Positions 52,270 through 63,765 of a DNA stretch of 64,000 bases are shown here, piece by piece. This DNA comes from Tuctoria greenei (taxonomy: Eukaryota; Streptophyta; Magnoliopsida; Poales; Poaceae). A model generated the notes under the pieces. It had not been told where the DNA came from and made no database searches. It saw nothing but the letters and a program-made list of their open reading frames with translations. Position 1 is the stretch's first letter; the number at the start of each line of letters is the position of its first letter. Made by a program: the position numbers and the translations under genes. The stretch lies in contig JAYESD010000001.1 in NCBI GenBank assembly GCA_036927565.1, forward strand, positions 273,369,560 to 273,433,559. The letters are read 5' to 3'.

Positions 52270-55200
52270 GCAAAGGAAGTGAAGGATAGCTATCAGTTGT
52301 GATTAAGATATAGGTACTAATAGTTATTAGACAAGATTGCCCTTGTTTGTTTTCTCATTTGTGTGAAAACAGGGTAGTGTTGGCCAACCCATTGTATGGG
52401 ATGGCCAACGAGGACACAAGTGCTAAACTGCAAGATGATTTAAGGCATACCTCAACAAATGTTCGCTAGGCAACACCATTGCCTTTTTGCGGGAGAATTT
52501 CAGCTTTCAGTAGGAGCCAACGTCATCCATACCCAAGCTTGGGGAAGGCTCCAAGAAGTTATACTTGGTTTGCATCCACCATGGGGTGGATAGCTGGCTC
52601 TTCATCCAACACTCATGTCATGGGTTGGCTCCACCAAACCATGACCACATTCGTGCTGGAGCTGAAGGAGCCCCCATCTCTTTCTCAACTCAGCAACTTG
52701 AATCTCATCCATCATGGATGAGATGAAGGTCTCCACTCGAGGGGTGAATTGAAGAATGCTCGAGTCCCTATAGCTTGTCATGCACACCACTTCACAAGGT
52801 GGACATGCTAGTTATGGAACTACACCTCCCATTGAAGTGTCATGAATATCCAAGTCATTGGAGATTTGTTTGGATAATCCAAGTCGTGGATATTCACATG
52901 ATTTGTGAAAATCCAGGTGATCATGGGACGCGCGGGAATTATTTTCCTAAGACCCATGAGGACCTTTTTCAAACAACAACTCCAATGGCTACCATTCACA
53001 AGGAGGTCAATGGTGGAATTAACATCACCCTTGTATTCAAGGAGGCTATGGCTTTCCAAGGGATTTAATTTCAACTAGCCTACCTTTAAGTATCTTGGCC
53101 AAGCAGAAATTAAGACAACATTCACATGAAGATCTTGGCCAAGGACAAGAACTTAAGGAGCATTCAAAGTCCAAGATTTCCCACATCACTTGTTGGGATT
53201 CCCACACTTCGACCAAACCCATTCAACCTAGGGAAAGTGACATTGTGGATGAAATGTTTCTTGTTTGATTGTGGAGTCCACATGTCATAATGCCCAAGGA
53301 AGCCTTTGACCCATGATCGAGAGGGAGAACCTGTCGCTAAAACAACATGTCTATATCAATACAACGGGGAGAGGCTAGGGCCACCATGTGGCCCACATGT
53401 CCAAATGACAGCCAAATGAGTTTGGCATGTCAAAACAGAAGAAACCGTCCACATCTTCAACTCCGGGATTGGACAACAAATCATCACGTTGAACAGAACG
53501 GAGTCCTACTCATCGGACTTCAAAAATTTGGTGAGTCCTTGCCGATAAGTTAATTGGTAGTTATCACTCACTGGACTTTAAAAATTCGGTGAGTCCTTGC
53601 CAATAGGTTAATTGGTAGTTATCTCATATTTGTTTTCCAAATTGCATCATCCCTTGCATTTGCATGTTTGAAATTCCACACTTGCATGTTGGAAAGTAAA
53701 ATTTCCAACCATCATAAAACAAAAAATTTGAATTAGGGGAGAAATTTAATTGATATGAACTACGTGCATGACCACTTGAATTTATCTTCCTAGTTCAAAC
53801 CAAAAATATTTGCTTTGATCCTTATTGCATTTACAAGTTATTTCAAGTTGGGCAAGACAATTTGAAAATTGGGTTCAATTTGCTTTTGGCTAACGTAACC
53901 CATTTTCGAGTTGTTTTATGTGTTCCCGATTAAAGTGAAGCTAGGTCAAAATTGTGAAGAGGTGGTTTGGTAAGAAAGTGGAAGGTTTCATCAAGCTCAA
54001 GTCACCATTGGGAGGTTTTGAGAACACTTCTCTCCTTCAAACTCATTTTGAGTTTGAGGAAGAGAAATTTTCAAGAGGATGACCCAACGAAGGAGCCAGA
54101 ACCAAATCCATCGCCAAATCCAACCTCAACTTGGCATTTGACATCAACCATCAAGCCTACGCCAAAAATCAAGGTTGTGAGTTTCTCACACAAAGACCTT
54201 CATCACCAACTAATCCCCAAATGAGGTATGAGTTTAGAATTTTCCATTGTTTGGTTTGCCATAGAATTGAATGTATTTGCTTGCATTTGTGAGGAAGGTT
54301 GACACTTCCTCATCATTCAATTCTCAAGCATCCTCACAAGAGTAAGCGTGGGTATTGACTTTTGGATCTCCAAAAGGAAATCCCACCTTACTTGGAAAAA
54401 AAATCTCAAACAAGTACCTAGAATCCTTTAAGAATTGTTATGTAAACTTAGTCATTTTTGTCGAGGTTTAGAAAACAAAACTTTTGGGCATGACTTAATT
54501 GGTGAATTGGCATATAGGAACTTGGGCATAGTGACAACCATAATTTTTAATTGAGCTTCATGCATATATGGTGTCACTAGATTTCAAACTCCTAGGAATA
54601 AGTGATATCCTTGCTCTTAAATTGAATTGCATTTTTAGGAGGAGTCATTAAATTTCAAATTTCTAGTGAGGTTCAGGAGGATAAAATTTAGAATCTTGTT
54701 TGTCATGGTCTAAATGATAAAAAATTTTGCTCTTGAAAGCTAAGATGGTTAGAAACTTTAAAAGGTGTAGGGATCCATATAGTGTATTTCTATCACATGC
54801 ATTGCTATGAGTAGGAGCTTTAGAAAATATGCAACATGAATTATCCATAAAGCTCCACTCTTATCAATGAATAACACATTGATCATAAATACACTTGACA
54901 TTGGATCCAATGCATATTTGATTTTGTTCTTCCCCGTATGTACAAATGAAAGTTCGGTTACCTTTCTCGAACATTCATTTGTACAAGTCTCGGGAGCTAA
55001 CCATCCCTCTCCATTGAAGAGAGGAAGTTTGCAGGAGTAATATTATTATGCATGCATTCAAGAAGCTGATTGTTGGGATCCCTAGAGGATCCCATTTCAA
55101 CATCTCTTGGCCAAGGAGTAAATGAGGATGGTTGCTACCTATCGGAAATTATGCCCGAAGGTCAATCATAACTATACGAGGCTAGAGATTTGAAATGGGA

Positions 55201-55279
55201 ACCCTCCATGAGCAATCAATGGGCTGCCACGAATGGGTGAGAGCATTATGCTCTCAACTATTTTAAGCACTCATTCAAG
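52270..55279 (+). other. Interior of the Athila-like element, no domain recognised
   Basis: Only short ORFs occur, none with gag, protease, RT or integrase motifs. A duplicated 60-bp block (TTCGGTGAGTCCTTGCC, TTAATTGGTAGTTATC) lies at 53517-53625. GTTTCTTGTTTGATTGTGGA at about 53251 repeats a word from the LTR at 51378. Confidence 0.5.
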
Positions 55280-55660
55280 CTCAAGGGATTTGCCACCATC
55301 ATTGGGTACAAGTTATTCCTATGTGGCTAAGAGTTATGATGTACCATGACCAAGGAATGACAAGATCACACCCAATTTATATTGGGTGCAAGTTGTTCCT
55401 ATGTGGCTAGAAGGTATGTTATGCCTTAGCCAAGGAACAACAGATCACACTCAACCTATGTTGAGTGCATGTCATTCCTTTGTGGTTCTAGGTATGTTGT
55501 ACCTTACCCAAGGAACAACTGATCATACCCAATGCATGTTGGGCACATGTCACTCCCTTATGGCAAAAAGATATGATACACCTTAGCCAAAGATTGACGA
55601 ACATACTCAATGTATGTTAGTGCATGTCATTCCTTTGGATCTAAAGGTTATCATTATCCT
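55280..55660 (+). repeat. ~79-bp tandem array, about five units
   Basis: Units (about 55280, 55361, 55441, 55519, 55598) follow the pattern GATCACACCCAAT, ATTGGGTGCA, GTCATTCCT, TGTGGCT, GGTATGTTGTACCTTAGCC and AAGGAACAA. Each starts with a dyad; the clearest is CACCCAATTTATATTGGGTG at 55369-55388. Non-coding. Confidence 0.8.
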
Positions 55661-55663
55661 AGC

Positions 55664-56502
55664 TGTCGGTACCCTAGAAACCGTACACCCCTTGAGGTTA
55701 CAAAGATCTCAAAGGAAAGTCATCTACTTGGTATGAAGACCCTCGGAGGCCCACATGTCAGACATAACCGGACCCGCTTCTCCAACATGGTTAATCCGTG
55801 GGTCGCCACGTGTACTACCAAACCAGAGCTACCGCCCACAAGGGGGAAGCTCCGGGCCATGTACCGAAACGGCACCTCCGGACTTAACCCCAGACCGAGA
55901 GAAGCTCCGGACCTAACACGTGTCTGGTAGCCCCGGAGCTACCTGTTTCCCACAGCAAGCTCCGGAGCTGCCACGCGTCCAATCGTCGGATCTTCAGCCT
56001 CTAACCTCCGGAAGACCCTGCAACGGCTCCGGATCTTCAAAGAGGAATCAAGGACTTCAAGACCCGATTAAGTGTCCTTAATACCATATTAATGACACTT
56101 AAACGGACGATCTTAACACCAGTAACGGTGCTGTCAAAGCCCGTTATAGGGTCATTAAGAGCAATTAAACGTGTATCAATACTAGTAACCGCTGGGGCCA
56201 CATGTTGGGCCAGGCTAACCTGTAACGGCCTGCCCTTGTACTATAAAAGGACAGGCCGACGACACGTTCAGAGGGGCGAAACACACGCCATAAACACTCA
56301 CTACAAGCTCATACCGCTAATACAACACCAACACACCCGTGGAGTAGGGTATTACGCTCAGGCGGCCCGAACCACGTAAACTCTTGTGTCTCCTGTGTCA
56401 ATCCCTACTCACCTTCTTGAATCTCTGCGCGCCCGCACCGAACATCAAACTCCCCTATCACTTTAGTAGTGTAGGGAGATCTACCGGTTCAAACCGCCGA
56501 CA
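55664..56502 (+). repeat. 5' LTR of Tat element 2
   Basis: TGTCGGTACC...CCGCCGACA, 839 bp. GGAGCT/AGCTCC dyads occur at 55827-55972, and CTATAAAAGGACAGG at about 56241 contains a likely TATA box. Diverged from the LTR of element 1. Confidence 0.9.
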
Positions 56503-56503
56503 G

Positions 56504-56522
56504 TTGGCGCGCCAGGTAGGGG
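56504..56522 (+). promoter_or_regulatory. Primer binding site, Tat element 2
   Basis: TTGGCGCGCCAGGTAGGGG follows the LTR by one base; a tRNA-Arg-type PBS is usual in this clade. Confidence 0.85.
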
Positions 56523-56540
56523 GTGCCTGAGATTTTGAGA

Positions 56541-58025
56541 ATGGTGAACTCAGCTGCTGGATCATCCAACGGTCAACCTGCTGCTCAGGCTGTTGGGGGA
56601 AATCCCTCCAATAGGCAGCCACCAGCAGGAGCCTCAGCACCAGCAAGAGTCACACTCCCACCACCACCGTCTCCTCCAGCAAATCGTGCTGGGCAACGTG
56701 ATGGTGCGCCGGCGTCGATTACTGCGTCGGCAAATCATGACAACCCAGAACACGCGCTCCATGCAGCACGTGCTCTTCTTCAACGCCCACCACCTCCGGA
56801 TGCATCTCGGGATGCACTGGAGCAGTGGAGGGCCGATGTGGAGCATTTGGTTGCAGCAGCAGCCGAACGCCTCAGCAACCAGGGTCCTCCTCCTTCAGGA
56901 CGAGCCCCGTCACAGCAGCGGACTATGTCTGGAAGACTTGGTCCACACGTCTCCAATAGCAGGAGACGTGCTGCATCGCAACAAGTGACGTCACTGCCCT
57001 CCAGGGCACGACGTACTCACACGGTATCCAGGCTTTCGACTCATGACCTCCGGGCGGAGCTTGATCGCTGATACCGCCAGCAGGATGGTCGAGTCCATAT
57101 TGAGCGTGCCCGTGAAAGACGGGAAGCTCAGGACCTTTCTACTCTTGAAGGAGTAGGAGGAGGCTGTTCAGCCCTGGCCATGCACCTGCGCATGGTTAGA
57201 TGGCCACAGAAGTTCCGGCCTCACCTGCCGAAAAAATTCGACGGGACTGTCAATCCCGCCGAATTTCTTCAGATATACTCCACTGCAATTTTGGCAGCTG
57301 GAGGAAACGAGGCCGTGATGGCCAATTATTTTCCAGTGGCCTTAACTGGGACTGCCAGGTCCTGGTTTATGAGCCTTCCACCCAACTCTATCAACAGTTG
57401 GGAGGAGCTGTGCCGTCAGTTCACTGCCAACTTCGAGAGTTCATACACCCGACCAGGCACTGAACTGGACCTTTTTGCGGTCGTGCAAAAAGGGGGAGAA
57501 TCCTTGCGGTCATTCATCCAGAGGTTCTCTCAGGTACGAAACACTATCCCTTCTATCTCTAGCGCCTCTATCATTGTGGCATTCAGACAGGGCGTACGGG
57601 ACAAGAAGATGTTGGAGAAACTGGCGATCAAGGAGATCACCAGCGTCACAGAACTCTTCAGCTTGGCAGACAAATGTGCCAGAGCTGCGGAGGGCCGTGA
57701 AATGCACTCCAAACCAACCTCAGAGGATCACAAGAAATCCTCCAAAGAAGAAGCCGCTACGTCCGGGGGTGGCAAGAAGAAAAAGAAGACCAACGGCAAG
57801 AAAAAGCCGTCAGCCGGCACATCCAACGTTGCAGCTGCTGCAACTCCGGGTGGCCGGGGGCCACACCCCGAGAAGCGACCCCGACCGTCTTTTGAAGACG
57901 GTGGCAAACCCAAAGTGTGGTGTCCCATTCACAAAACAGGCAGCCACAGTTTGGAAGACTACCGGGAGGTCCAAAACCTTGCCGAGCGCTACAACAAGCG
58001 CCGGGAAGAATCTCCTTTCCGATAG
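56541..58025 (+). pseudogene. Tat element 2 gag, two in-frame stops
   Basis: ATG at 56541 (MVNSAAGSSNGQ). A proline/glutamine-rich N-terminus leads to TGA at 57069, where element 1 has arginine. The capsid core follows in the same frame: LPKKFDGTVNPAEFLQIYST, WFMSLPPNSINSWEELCRQF, YTRPGTELDLF, SLRSFIQRFSQVRNTIPSI and MLEKLAIKEITSVTELF. A lysine-rich stretch (GGGKKKKKTNGKKK) and VWCPIHKTGSHSLEDY follow, where the knuckle cysteine is replaced. TAG at 58023 ends this ORF but the frame continues toward protease. Confidence 0.9.
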
Positions 58026-58964
58026 AGGGAAGGAAAGCAAAAAGTCGACGAAGCTCCATCTGAAGAGGAATTAGGATTTCAGGATCCCAAAAAGGTCCTG
58101 AAGGCCGTTTACACCTCAGTCGACGATGATTCTGACGTCTCTGACAACGAGCGTCGGAAGACCATGAACACCATTTTTGGTGGATCATGGGATATCACCT
58201 CTCGTTGCGTCATCAAGACTATGCGACGGGATATGGCCGCTGTAGCCCCTACAGTCAGGCCAGAACCTCATCGGAAGTGGATGGACACCGCCATCACTTT
58301 TGATGCTTCGGCAATCGATTGCCCTCAGAGCATGGTTGGAGCAGGTCAGTTACCTTTGATGGTATCTCCTACCATCAATAACATCCAACTCCACCATGTC
58401 ATGGTAGACGGAGGTTCGGGACTTAACCTCATCAGCTTCGAAGCTTTCACTAAGCTTCAGCTCCGACCTTCGGATCTCCACCCCTCTCGACCTTTCTCCG
58501 GAGTAGGTCCGGGGGCCATTACCCCACTCGGAGCTATTACTCTCCCCGTTACCTTCGGGACACGGGAGAAATACCGCACCGAGAAGTTGGTCTTTGACGT
58601 CGCTCAGATCAACTTACCATTCAATGCCATCTTGGGTAGACCTGCCCTGTACAAATTCATGGCAGCTGCTCATTATGGTTATCTGGTGTTGAAGATGCCA
58701 ACACCAATAGGCGTTCTCCGGATCCGCGGAGATCGTACTATCAGAGTAACTGCTCTGGAAGAACTCCATGCACTCACCACGGCGCAAGAGGAGGACTCTA
58801 GGCAGGAGCAAACTCCAAAACCCCTGAGCATTCGTCAACGAGGCTCGACTTCTGCACCTCGTGTACAGCCAAGCGGCGACACCGACATTCCCGTCAAAGT
58901 CATCCAAATTGGTTCCGATGCCGCTCAGACCACCCGTATATCGGGAGGATTGAATGACAAATAG
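58026..58964 (+). pseudogene. Tat element 2 aspartic protease
   Basis: The same frame as gag continues through acidic sequence to FGGSWDITSRCV. The retropepsin-like core is IQLHHVMVDGGSGLNLIS (catalytic D-G-G in place of D-S-G, as is common in this clade), then GAITPLGAITLPVTFG and AQINLPFNAILGRPALYKFM. TAG at 58962 precedes RT. The product would process the polyprotein. Confidence 0.85.
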
Positions 58965-60863
58965 GAACTCGCGCTCATCACTTTCCTCCGGGCTAATGTT
59001 GACGTGTTTGCTTGGCAACCGTCACAAATGCGTGGGATCCCCAGGGAAGTGATTGAGCACAATCTGAAGATCTACCCCGATGCCCGGCCTGTGCATCAGA
59101 AGCCTCGGAAGCAATCCGTAGAGCGACAGAACTTCATCCGACAAGAAGTGAAGAAGCTACTCGAAGCCGGATTCATCCGAGAAGTCTTCCATCCAAAATG
59201 GCTGGCAAATCCAGTCATTGTGCCCAAGGCCGGCGGGAAGCTTCGGATGTGCATTGACTACACCACACTAAATAATGCATGTCCAAAAGATCCATTCCTA
59301 CTACCTAGAATAGATCAGATAGTGGATTTCACCTCCAGGTGTGAATTACTGTGTTTCCTAGACGCATATTCTGGGTATCATCAAATCAGGATGTCTAGGG
59401 AGGATGAAGAGCATACTTCATTCATCACAGTAGATGGATTGTACTGTTACACAGACATGCCCTTTGGTCTCAAGAATGCAGCTTCAACTTTTGTACGAGC
59501 TATGTACAAAACTTTTGAAGAACTCATTAGAGACGTAGTGGAAGTGTACGTCGATGACATCGTGGTCAAGGTCAGGAACAAGGAGTCACTCCTTGACACC
59601 TTGCAGGCTGTCTTCGACAAGCTGCGGGCCACCCGCACAAAGCTAAACCCAGACAAGTGCGTCTTCGGGGTTAGCTCCGGAAAACTTCTCGGTTTCCTGG
59701 TAAGTCACTGGGGCATAGAAGCTAATCCAGCGAAGATTAAAGCCATTGAAGACATGCGGCCACCAACCCGTATCAAAGACGTCCAAAAGTTATCTGGATG
59801 TCTAGCAGCCCTCAGCCGGTTCATATCAAGACTGGCAGAACGGGCACTCCCCTTCTTCAAGTTGTTGAGGAAGTATGGATCATTCCAATGGTCCAAAGAA
59901 GCAGAGAAGGCATTCCAGGAGCTGAAACAGTTCCTCACCACCCTACCAATTATGGTAGTTCCGAACCCTGGTGAGCCTTTGTTGCTTTATATTTCAGCTA
60001 CTGACAAAGTCGTCAGTATGGTTCTGGTTGCGGAGAGACCAGAACTACCCCACACTCAGGAATCCAGACCCCTTCGGGAAGGTCCGGAGGTTCCTGAAAG
60101 TGAGTCTGGGTCCCAGCTCCCAGATTCAAAAGAAGTCGCTTCAGGAGACCTAGACCCCTCCGAGAGGGTCCACGTCATTTCTGAAGAAGCTCCGGGTTCC
60201 TCCAGCCAGAACCTGGAGGTCCCCAAAGAAAATCCGGACTCCTCCGAGAGGATCCGGGTCAGTGAAGAGGAAGCTCCGGACCCCTCCGGGAGGGTCCGGA
60301 CCATTCAACGCCCGGTGTACTTCATTAGTGAAGTATTACATGATGCCAAGACTCGATACCTAGAGGTGCATAAGCTGCTCTATGTAGTTCTTATTTCCTC
60401 CAGAAAGCTTTGTCATTACTTCCAAGCTCACAAAGTCTCGGTGGTGACCTCCTACCCACTACGAGCAATCTTGCATAATCCCAATTCAACTGGGAATATT
60501 GCAAAGTGGGCAGCAGAATTGGCTGAATTTGATCTTGAATTTATTTCAAGACAAGCAGTTAAGAGTCAAGCATTGGTAGATTTTGTGGCAGAATGGACTC
60601 CCTCTCCATCAAACCCTAGGGGCCCCAGTGAGCAGAAGACGGAGCATCAAGCTCCAACCTTCACCGAGCCTCACTGGACCCTCTACTTCGACGGCTCCAT
60701 GCAGAAGCAGGGGGCCGGAGCTGGAATCCTTCTCCTTGCACCGACTGGGGAGAAGGTGAAATACATGGTACACCTTGACTTCAAGGCAACCAACAACATG
60801 GCAGAGTATGAAGCACTCATCTACGGACTAAAGGTGGCACTGTCATATGGTGTCAAGCAATAG
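58965..60863 (+). pseudogene. Tat element 2 reverse transcriptase and first RNase H
   Basis: RT motifs appear in order: WLANPVIVPKAGGKLRMCID, TLNNACPKDPFLLPRIDQIV, CFLDAYSGYHQIRM, PFGLKNAASTF and VEVYVDDIVVK (catalytic YVDD near 59550), then LNPDKCVFGVSSGKLLGFLV. RNase H follows (ISATDKVVSMVLV, then RPVYFISEVLHDAKTRYLE) but the two halves are separated by about 90 acidic residues (60050-60300). The archaeal-type RNase H begins WTLYFDGSMQKQGAGAG and continues after TAG 60861. Only this one stop interrupts the region. Confidence 0.92.
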
Positions 60864-62501
60864 CTGGTCAAAGGAGATTCACAGCTCATCATTAAGCAGG
60901 TGAAGGGTGAATGCTCCTGCAATAATTTCCAGCTAGCTGCTTACCTCCTTGAAGTCCAGAGGCTTCAAAAGGATTTCGATGTCTTAGATCTCCACCATGT
61001 TCAGCATGCTCATAACGCTGAAGCTGACAAACTCTCGACCAAAGCGTCAACCGGAGCTCCGGCTCCTGACGAAATCTTTGTCCGGAGGTTGCCAAAGCCA
61101 ACAGCTCAGCCTGCCGAACTGAGCGAAGGGGGCGAGATCAGCATCCCAAAGCTGACAGTCCCGATGGACCTGTTACCATGGCAGCCATCAAGGGTCGTAG
61201 GTGCTGCCGGGAGCTCCGAGCAACCCAGCACGCAAGACTCAAAAGCTCAATCTAGTTCCGATGCATGGATCTCGGAGATCCGGAGCTACTTGAAAGACAA
61301 CATCCTTCCAGACGATGATGTATCCGCTGACCGGGTAGTCAGATTGGCTAAAAGATACACGCAGGTAGAAAGGGATCTCTACCGGCGCGGTGCCAATGGC
61401 ATCCTAATGCGGTGCATCACAAGGGAAGAAGGCTGCGAACTTCTCGCAGAAATCCATGGAGGCGAGTGTGGGAACCACGCATCTTCCCGCACGCTGGTCG
61501 GTAAAGCCTTTCGGCATGGCTTCTACTGGACTACAGCGCTCCAAGATGCAACTGAGCTGGTGAAAAAATGTGAAGCCTGTCAATTTCATGCAAAGCAAAT
61601 TCACACACCAGCTCAGCCCTTACAAATGATACCTCCTACATGGCCCTTCGCTGTGTGGGGGATGGACATCTTGGGACCTTTCCCAAGAGCCGTCGGAGGT
61701 TACAAGTTCCTGTATGTCTCCATTGACAAGTTCACCAAGTGGACGGAAGCAACTCCAGTTGTGACAATCAACAAGCAATCTGCTATCAACTTTTTGCATT
61801 CCATTGTATGCAGATTTGGAGTCCCAAATAAAATCATCACTGATAATGGGACCCAATTTACAAGCTCAGCATTCCAAGGATATTGCGAAGATCTCGGCAT
61901 ACAAGTTTGCTACGCCTCCGTAGCTCACCCAGCCAGCAATGGCCAAGCCGAGAGAGCAAATGCTGAAATCCTTAAAGGACTCAAAACGCGCACCTATGAG
62001 TGCTTGAAAAAACATGGAGCCAACTGGATCGAAGAGCTTCCGCCCACTTTATGGGCCAACAGGACATCTCAAAACCGGTCAACTGGAGAGACACCCTTCT
62101 TTCTGGTGTACGGAGCTGAAGCAATCCTTCCTCCAGAGATCACCTTGGGTTCACTCCGGGTCCGGACCTTCGACGAAGCCGCGCATGACCAGCTCCGGCG
62201 TGAAGACCTAGACCTCCTTGAGGAGGGAAGGTGCCAAGCAGCTGTTCGGAATGCCCGATATCGCCAGGCCCTGCGGTGTTATCACCAGCGGCATGTACAC
62301 AACCGACAGCTCGAGGAAGGCGATCTGGTGCTACGGAGAATACAATCCAGAGAAGGGTTAAACAAACTCTCCCCCGGATGGGAGGGGCCCTTCCGAGTGA
62401 TTAAAGTATCCCGTCCCGGAAGCGTTCGCTTGGCTACTGAGGATGGGACACCTCTCCCAAATCCTTGGAACATCGAGCACCTCCGTAAGTTCTACACTTA
62501 A
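60864..62501 (+). pseudogene. Tat element 2 second RNase H end and integrase
   Basis: The frame after TAG reads LVKGDSQLIIKQVKGECSC and VQHAHNAEADKLS, finishing the second RNase H. The integrase zinc domain follows (GECGNHASSRTLVGKA, CEACQFHAK). The core has VWGMDILGPFP (Asp), IITDNGTQFTS (Asp) and NGQAERANAE (Glu), so the D,D,E set is complete. PFFLVYGAEAILPPE and a C-terminal basic region (GDLVLRRIQS, LSPGWEGPFRVIKV) close it at TAA 62499. Intact over 533 codons. Confidence 0.93.
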
Positions 62502-63224
62502 TACCACGGAGGTGAGTCTTGAGTAACTTGAGGTGTATGTTATAGAGTCATTGTACAGAGTCGGGTAGTTCCTCCGGGAGAGCAGCCGGACCTTTCCCGA
62601 AAGGTCCGCAAAGTTCATGCAACACTTGTCACAGTCTCAGGACTAAAAGTGCGGCTAACTACCCTGGGTCAAACGAGAAATGAAACACACTTAGCCTAGT
62701 TCCGTACCCTCAGAGTGTACTTGTTTCCCCTGTACCCCGGACCTATTATGAAATACATCTTCATGTGAAATAGACTCCACGTGCATTTATTTTGTACAGG
62801 CTCAACATTTTTATTTTTCTCTTTCTTGTCTATAACAAAGACGTGCAATTCTTAAGAAATTTTAGTTCAACCGGTTTATATACGATTCGAGTTGTATTGT
62901 CAATTCTTTTGGATTCAAATATTGTTCATGGCCAACTCGCTTGAAAGCCGCCAAGCCAACCTAGGGCTGGAGTGTGCTATCGACTTAGCCTGGTCAAGCA
63001 CCCTAAGTACGCCACTCTACCTACACCCCGGCAGGCCGAAGTAAGGCGGGTCCATGTACAGTTGGATCTGGAAGAAAAGACAACGCATTCGGTTGTATTT
63101 AGAATCGCGTTCGACTTAAAATCTTCTTGAGAGTCGTAAGCCGCGACGAAGTTATAGACAAGAAATGAATTTTACTATTTTTATTGGCTTAAGTGTGCAG
63201 GAAAAATAAAATCTACGTTGATGG
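62502..63224 (+). other. Tat element 2 untranslated 3' region
   Basis: No ORF or domain recognised. GGTCCG and CTCCGG words recur near 62570-62610. It lies between pol and the dyad repeats. Confidence 0.45.
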
Positions 63225-63500
63225 AGAAAAGCCGGAGCTAACTAAGCTCCAACTCCCCTAGCGGGGGCCAGCCGTCGACGCTAAATAAAAGATGGTGAGA
63301 AGACCTCGTAAATGGAGTCTGCTGCCAACAAACTGAGTGTTGGCAAAGGTCACTGCCGGAGCTACTAAGCTCCGACACCCCGGAGGACTAACTATCGATG
63401 CTCTACGCGCTGATAGAGACTATTGCCGGAGCTATCAAGCTCCAGCGATGGTCAATGCCGGAGCTTCTAAGCTCCGACAACCTCAGGGGGCCTTCACTAT
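63225..63500 (+). repeat. GGAGCT/AGCTCC dyad repeats
   Basis: Four hairpin-capable units: CCGGAGCTAACTAAGCTCC (63232), CCGGAGCTACTAAGCTCCG (63356), CCGGAGCTATCAAGCTCC (63426) and CCGGAGCTTCTAAGCTCCG (63459), each followed by a CCCC or GGGG run. Similar dyads lie in the LTRs of both Tat elements. Confidence 0.8.
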
Positions 63501-63677
63501 CGAAGACTTCGGACCTAAATTCAACAAGTTCGAAGCAAATGAGTCTTCAACAAAACACAATATCCTCTTGGTACATGGTCACAATCAAATTGTGCACATC
63601 TACCAGGGGGCCAAGTGAAGATAAAAGTGTTGAAGACAAAAAGTGAAATTCACAAAAATTTGGGGATTTCAGTTATC

Positions 63678-63716
63678 TGGAGACAAGGGATTACATCTGG
63701 AGACAAGGGATTACAA
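63678..63716 (+). repeat. ~20-bp tandem duplication
   Basis: ATCTGGAGACAAGGGATTAC occurs twice head to tail. Confidence 0.9.
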
Positions 63717-63765
63717 AATTGAGTAAGAAGAAGAGAAAATACAAGTGAGAACTATAGAGATGGTC

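Larger units (their letters stand above)
50625..55663 (+). mobile_element. Athila-like Ty3/gypsy element, non-coding interior
   Basis: It begins with a 1.6-kb LTR (TGTTGACGGC...GCCGTCAACA) and two PBS-like sites of the TGGCGCCGTTGCCGGGGA type, as used by Athila and several other grass gypsy families. The ~3.4-kb interior has no gag-pol. A short MANEDTSAKLQDDL start near 52401 is soon stopped. No second LTR was found before Tat element 2 begins, so it is truncated or a derivative. Confidence 0.65.
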
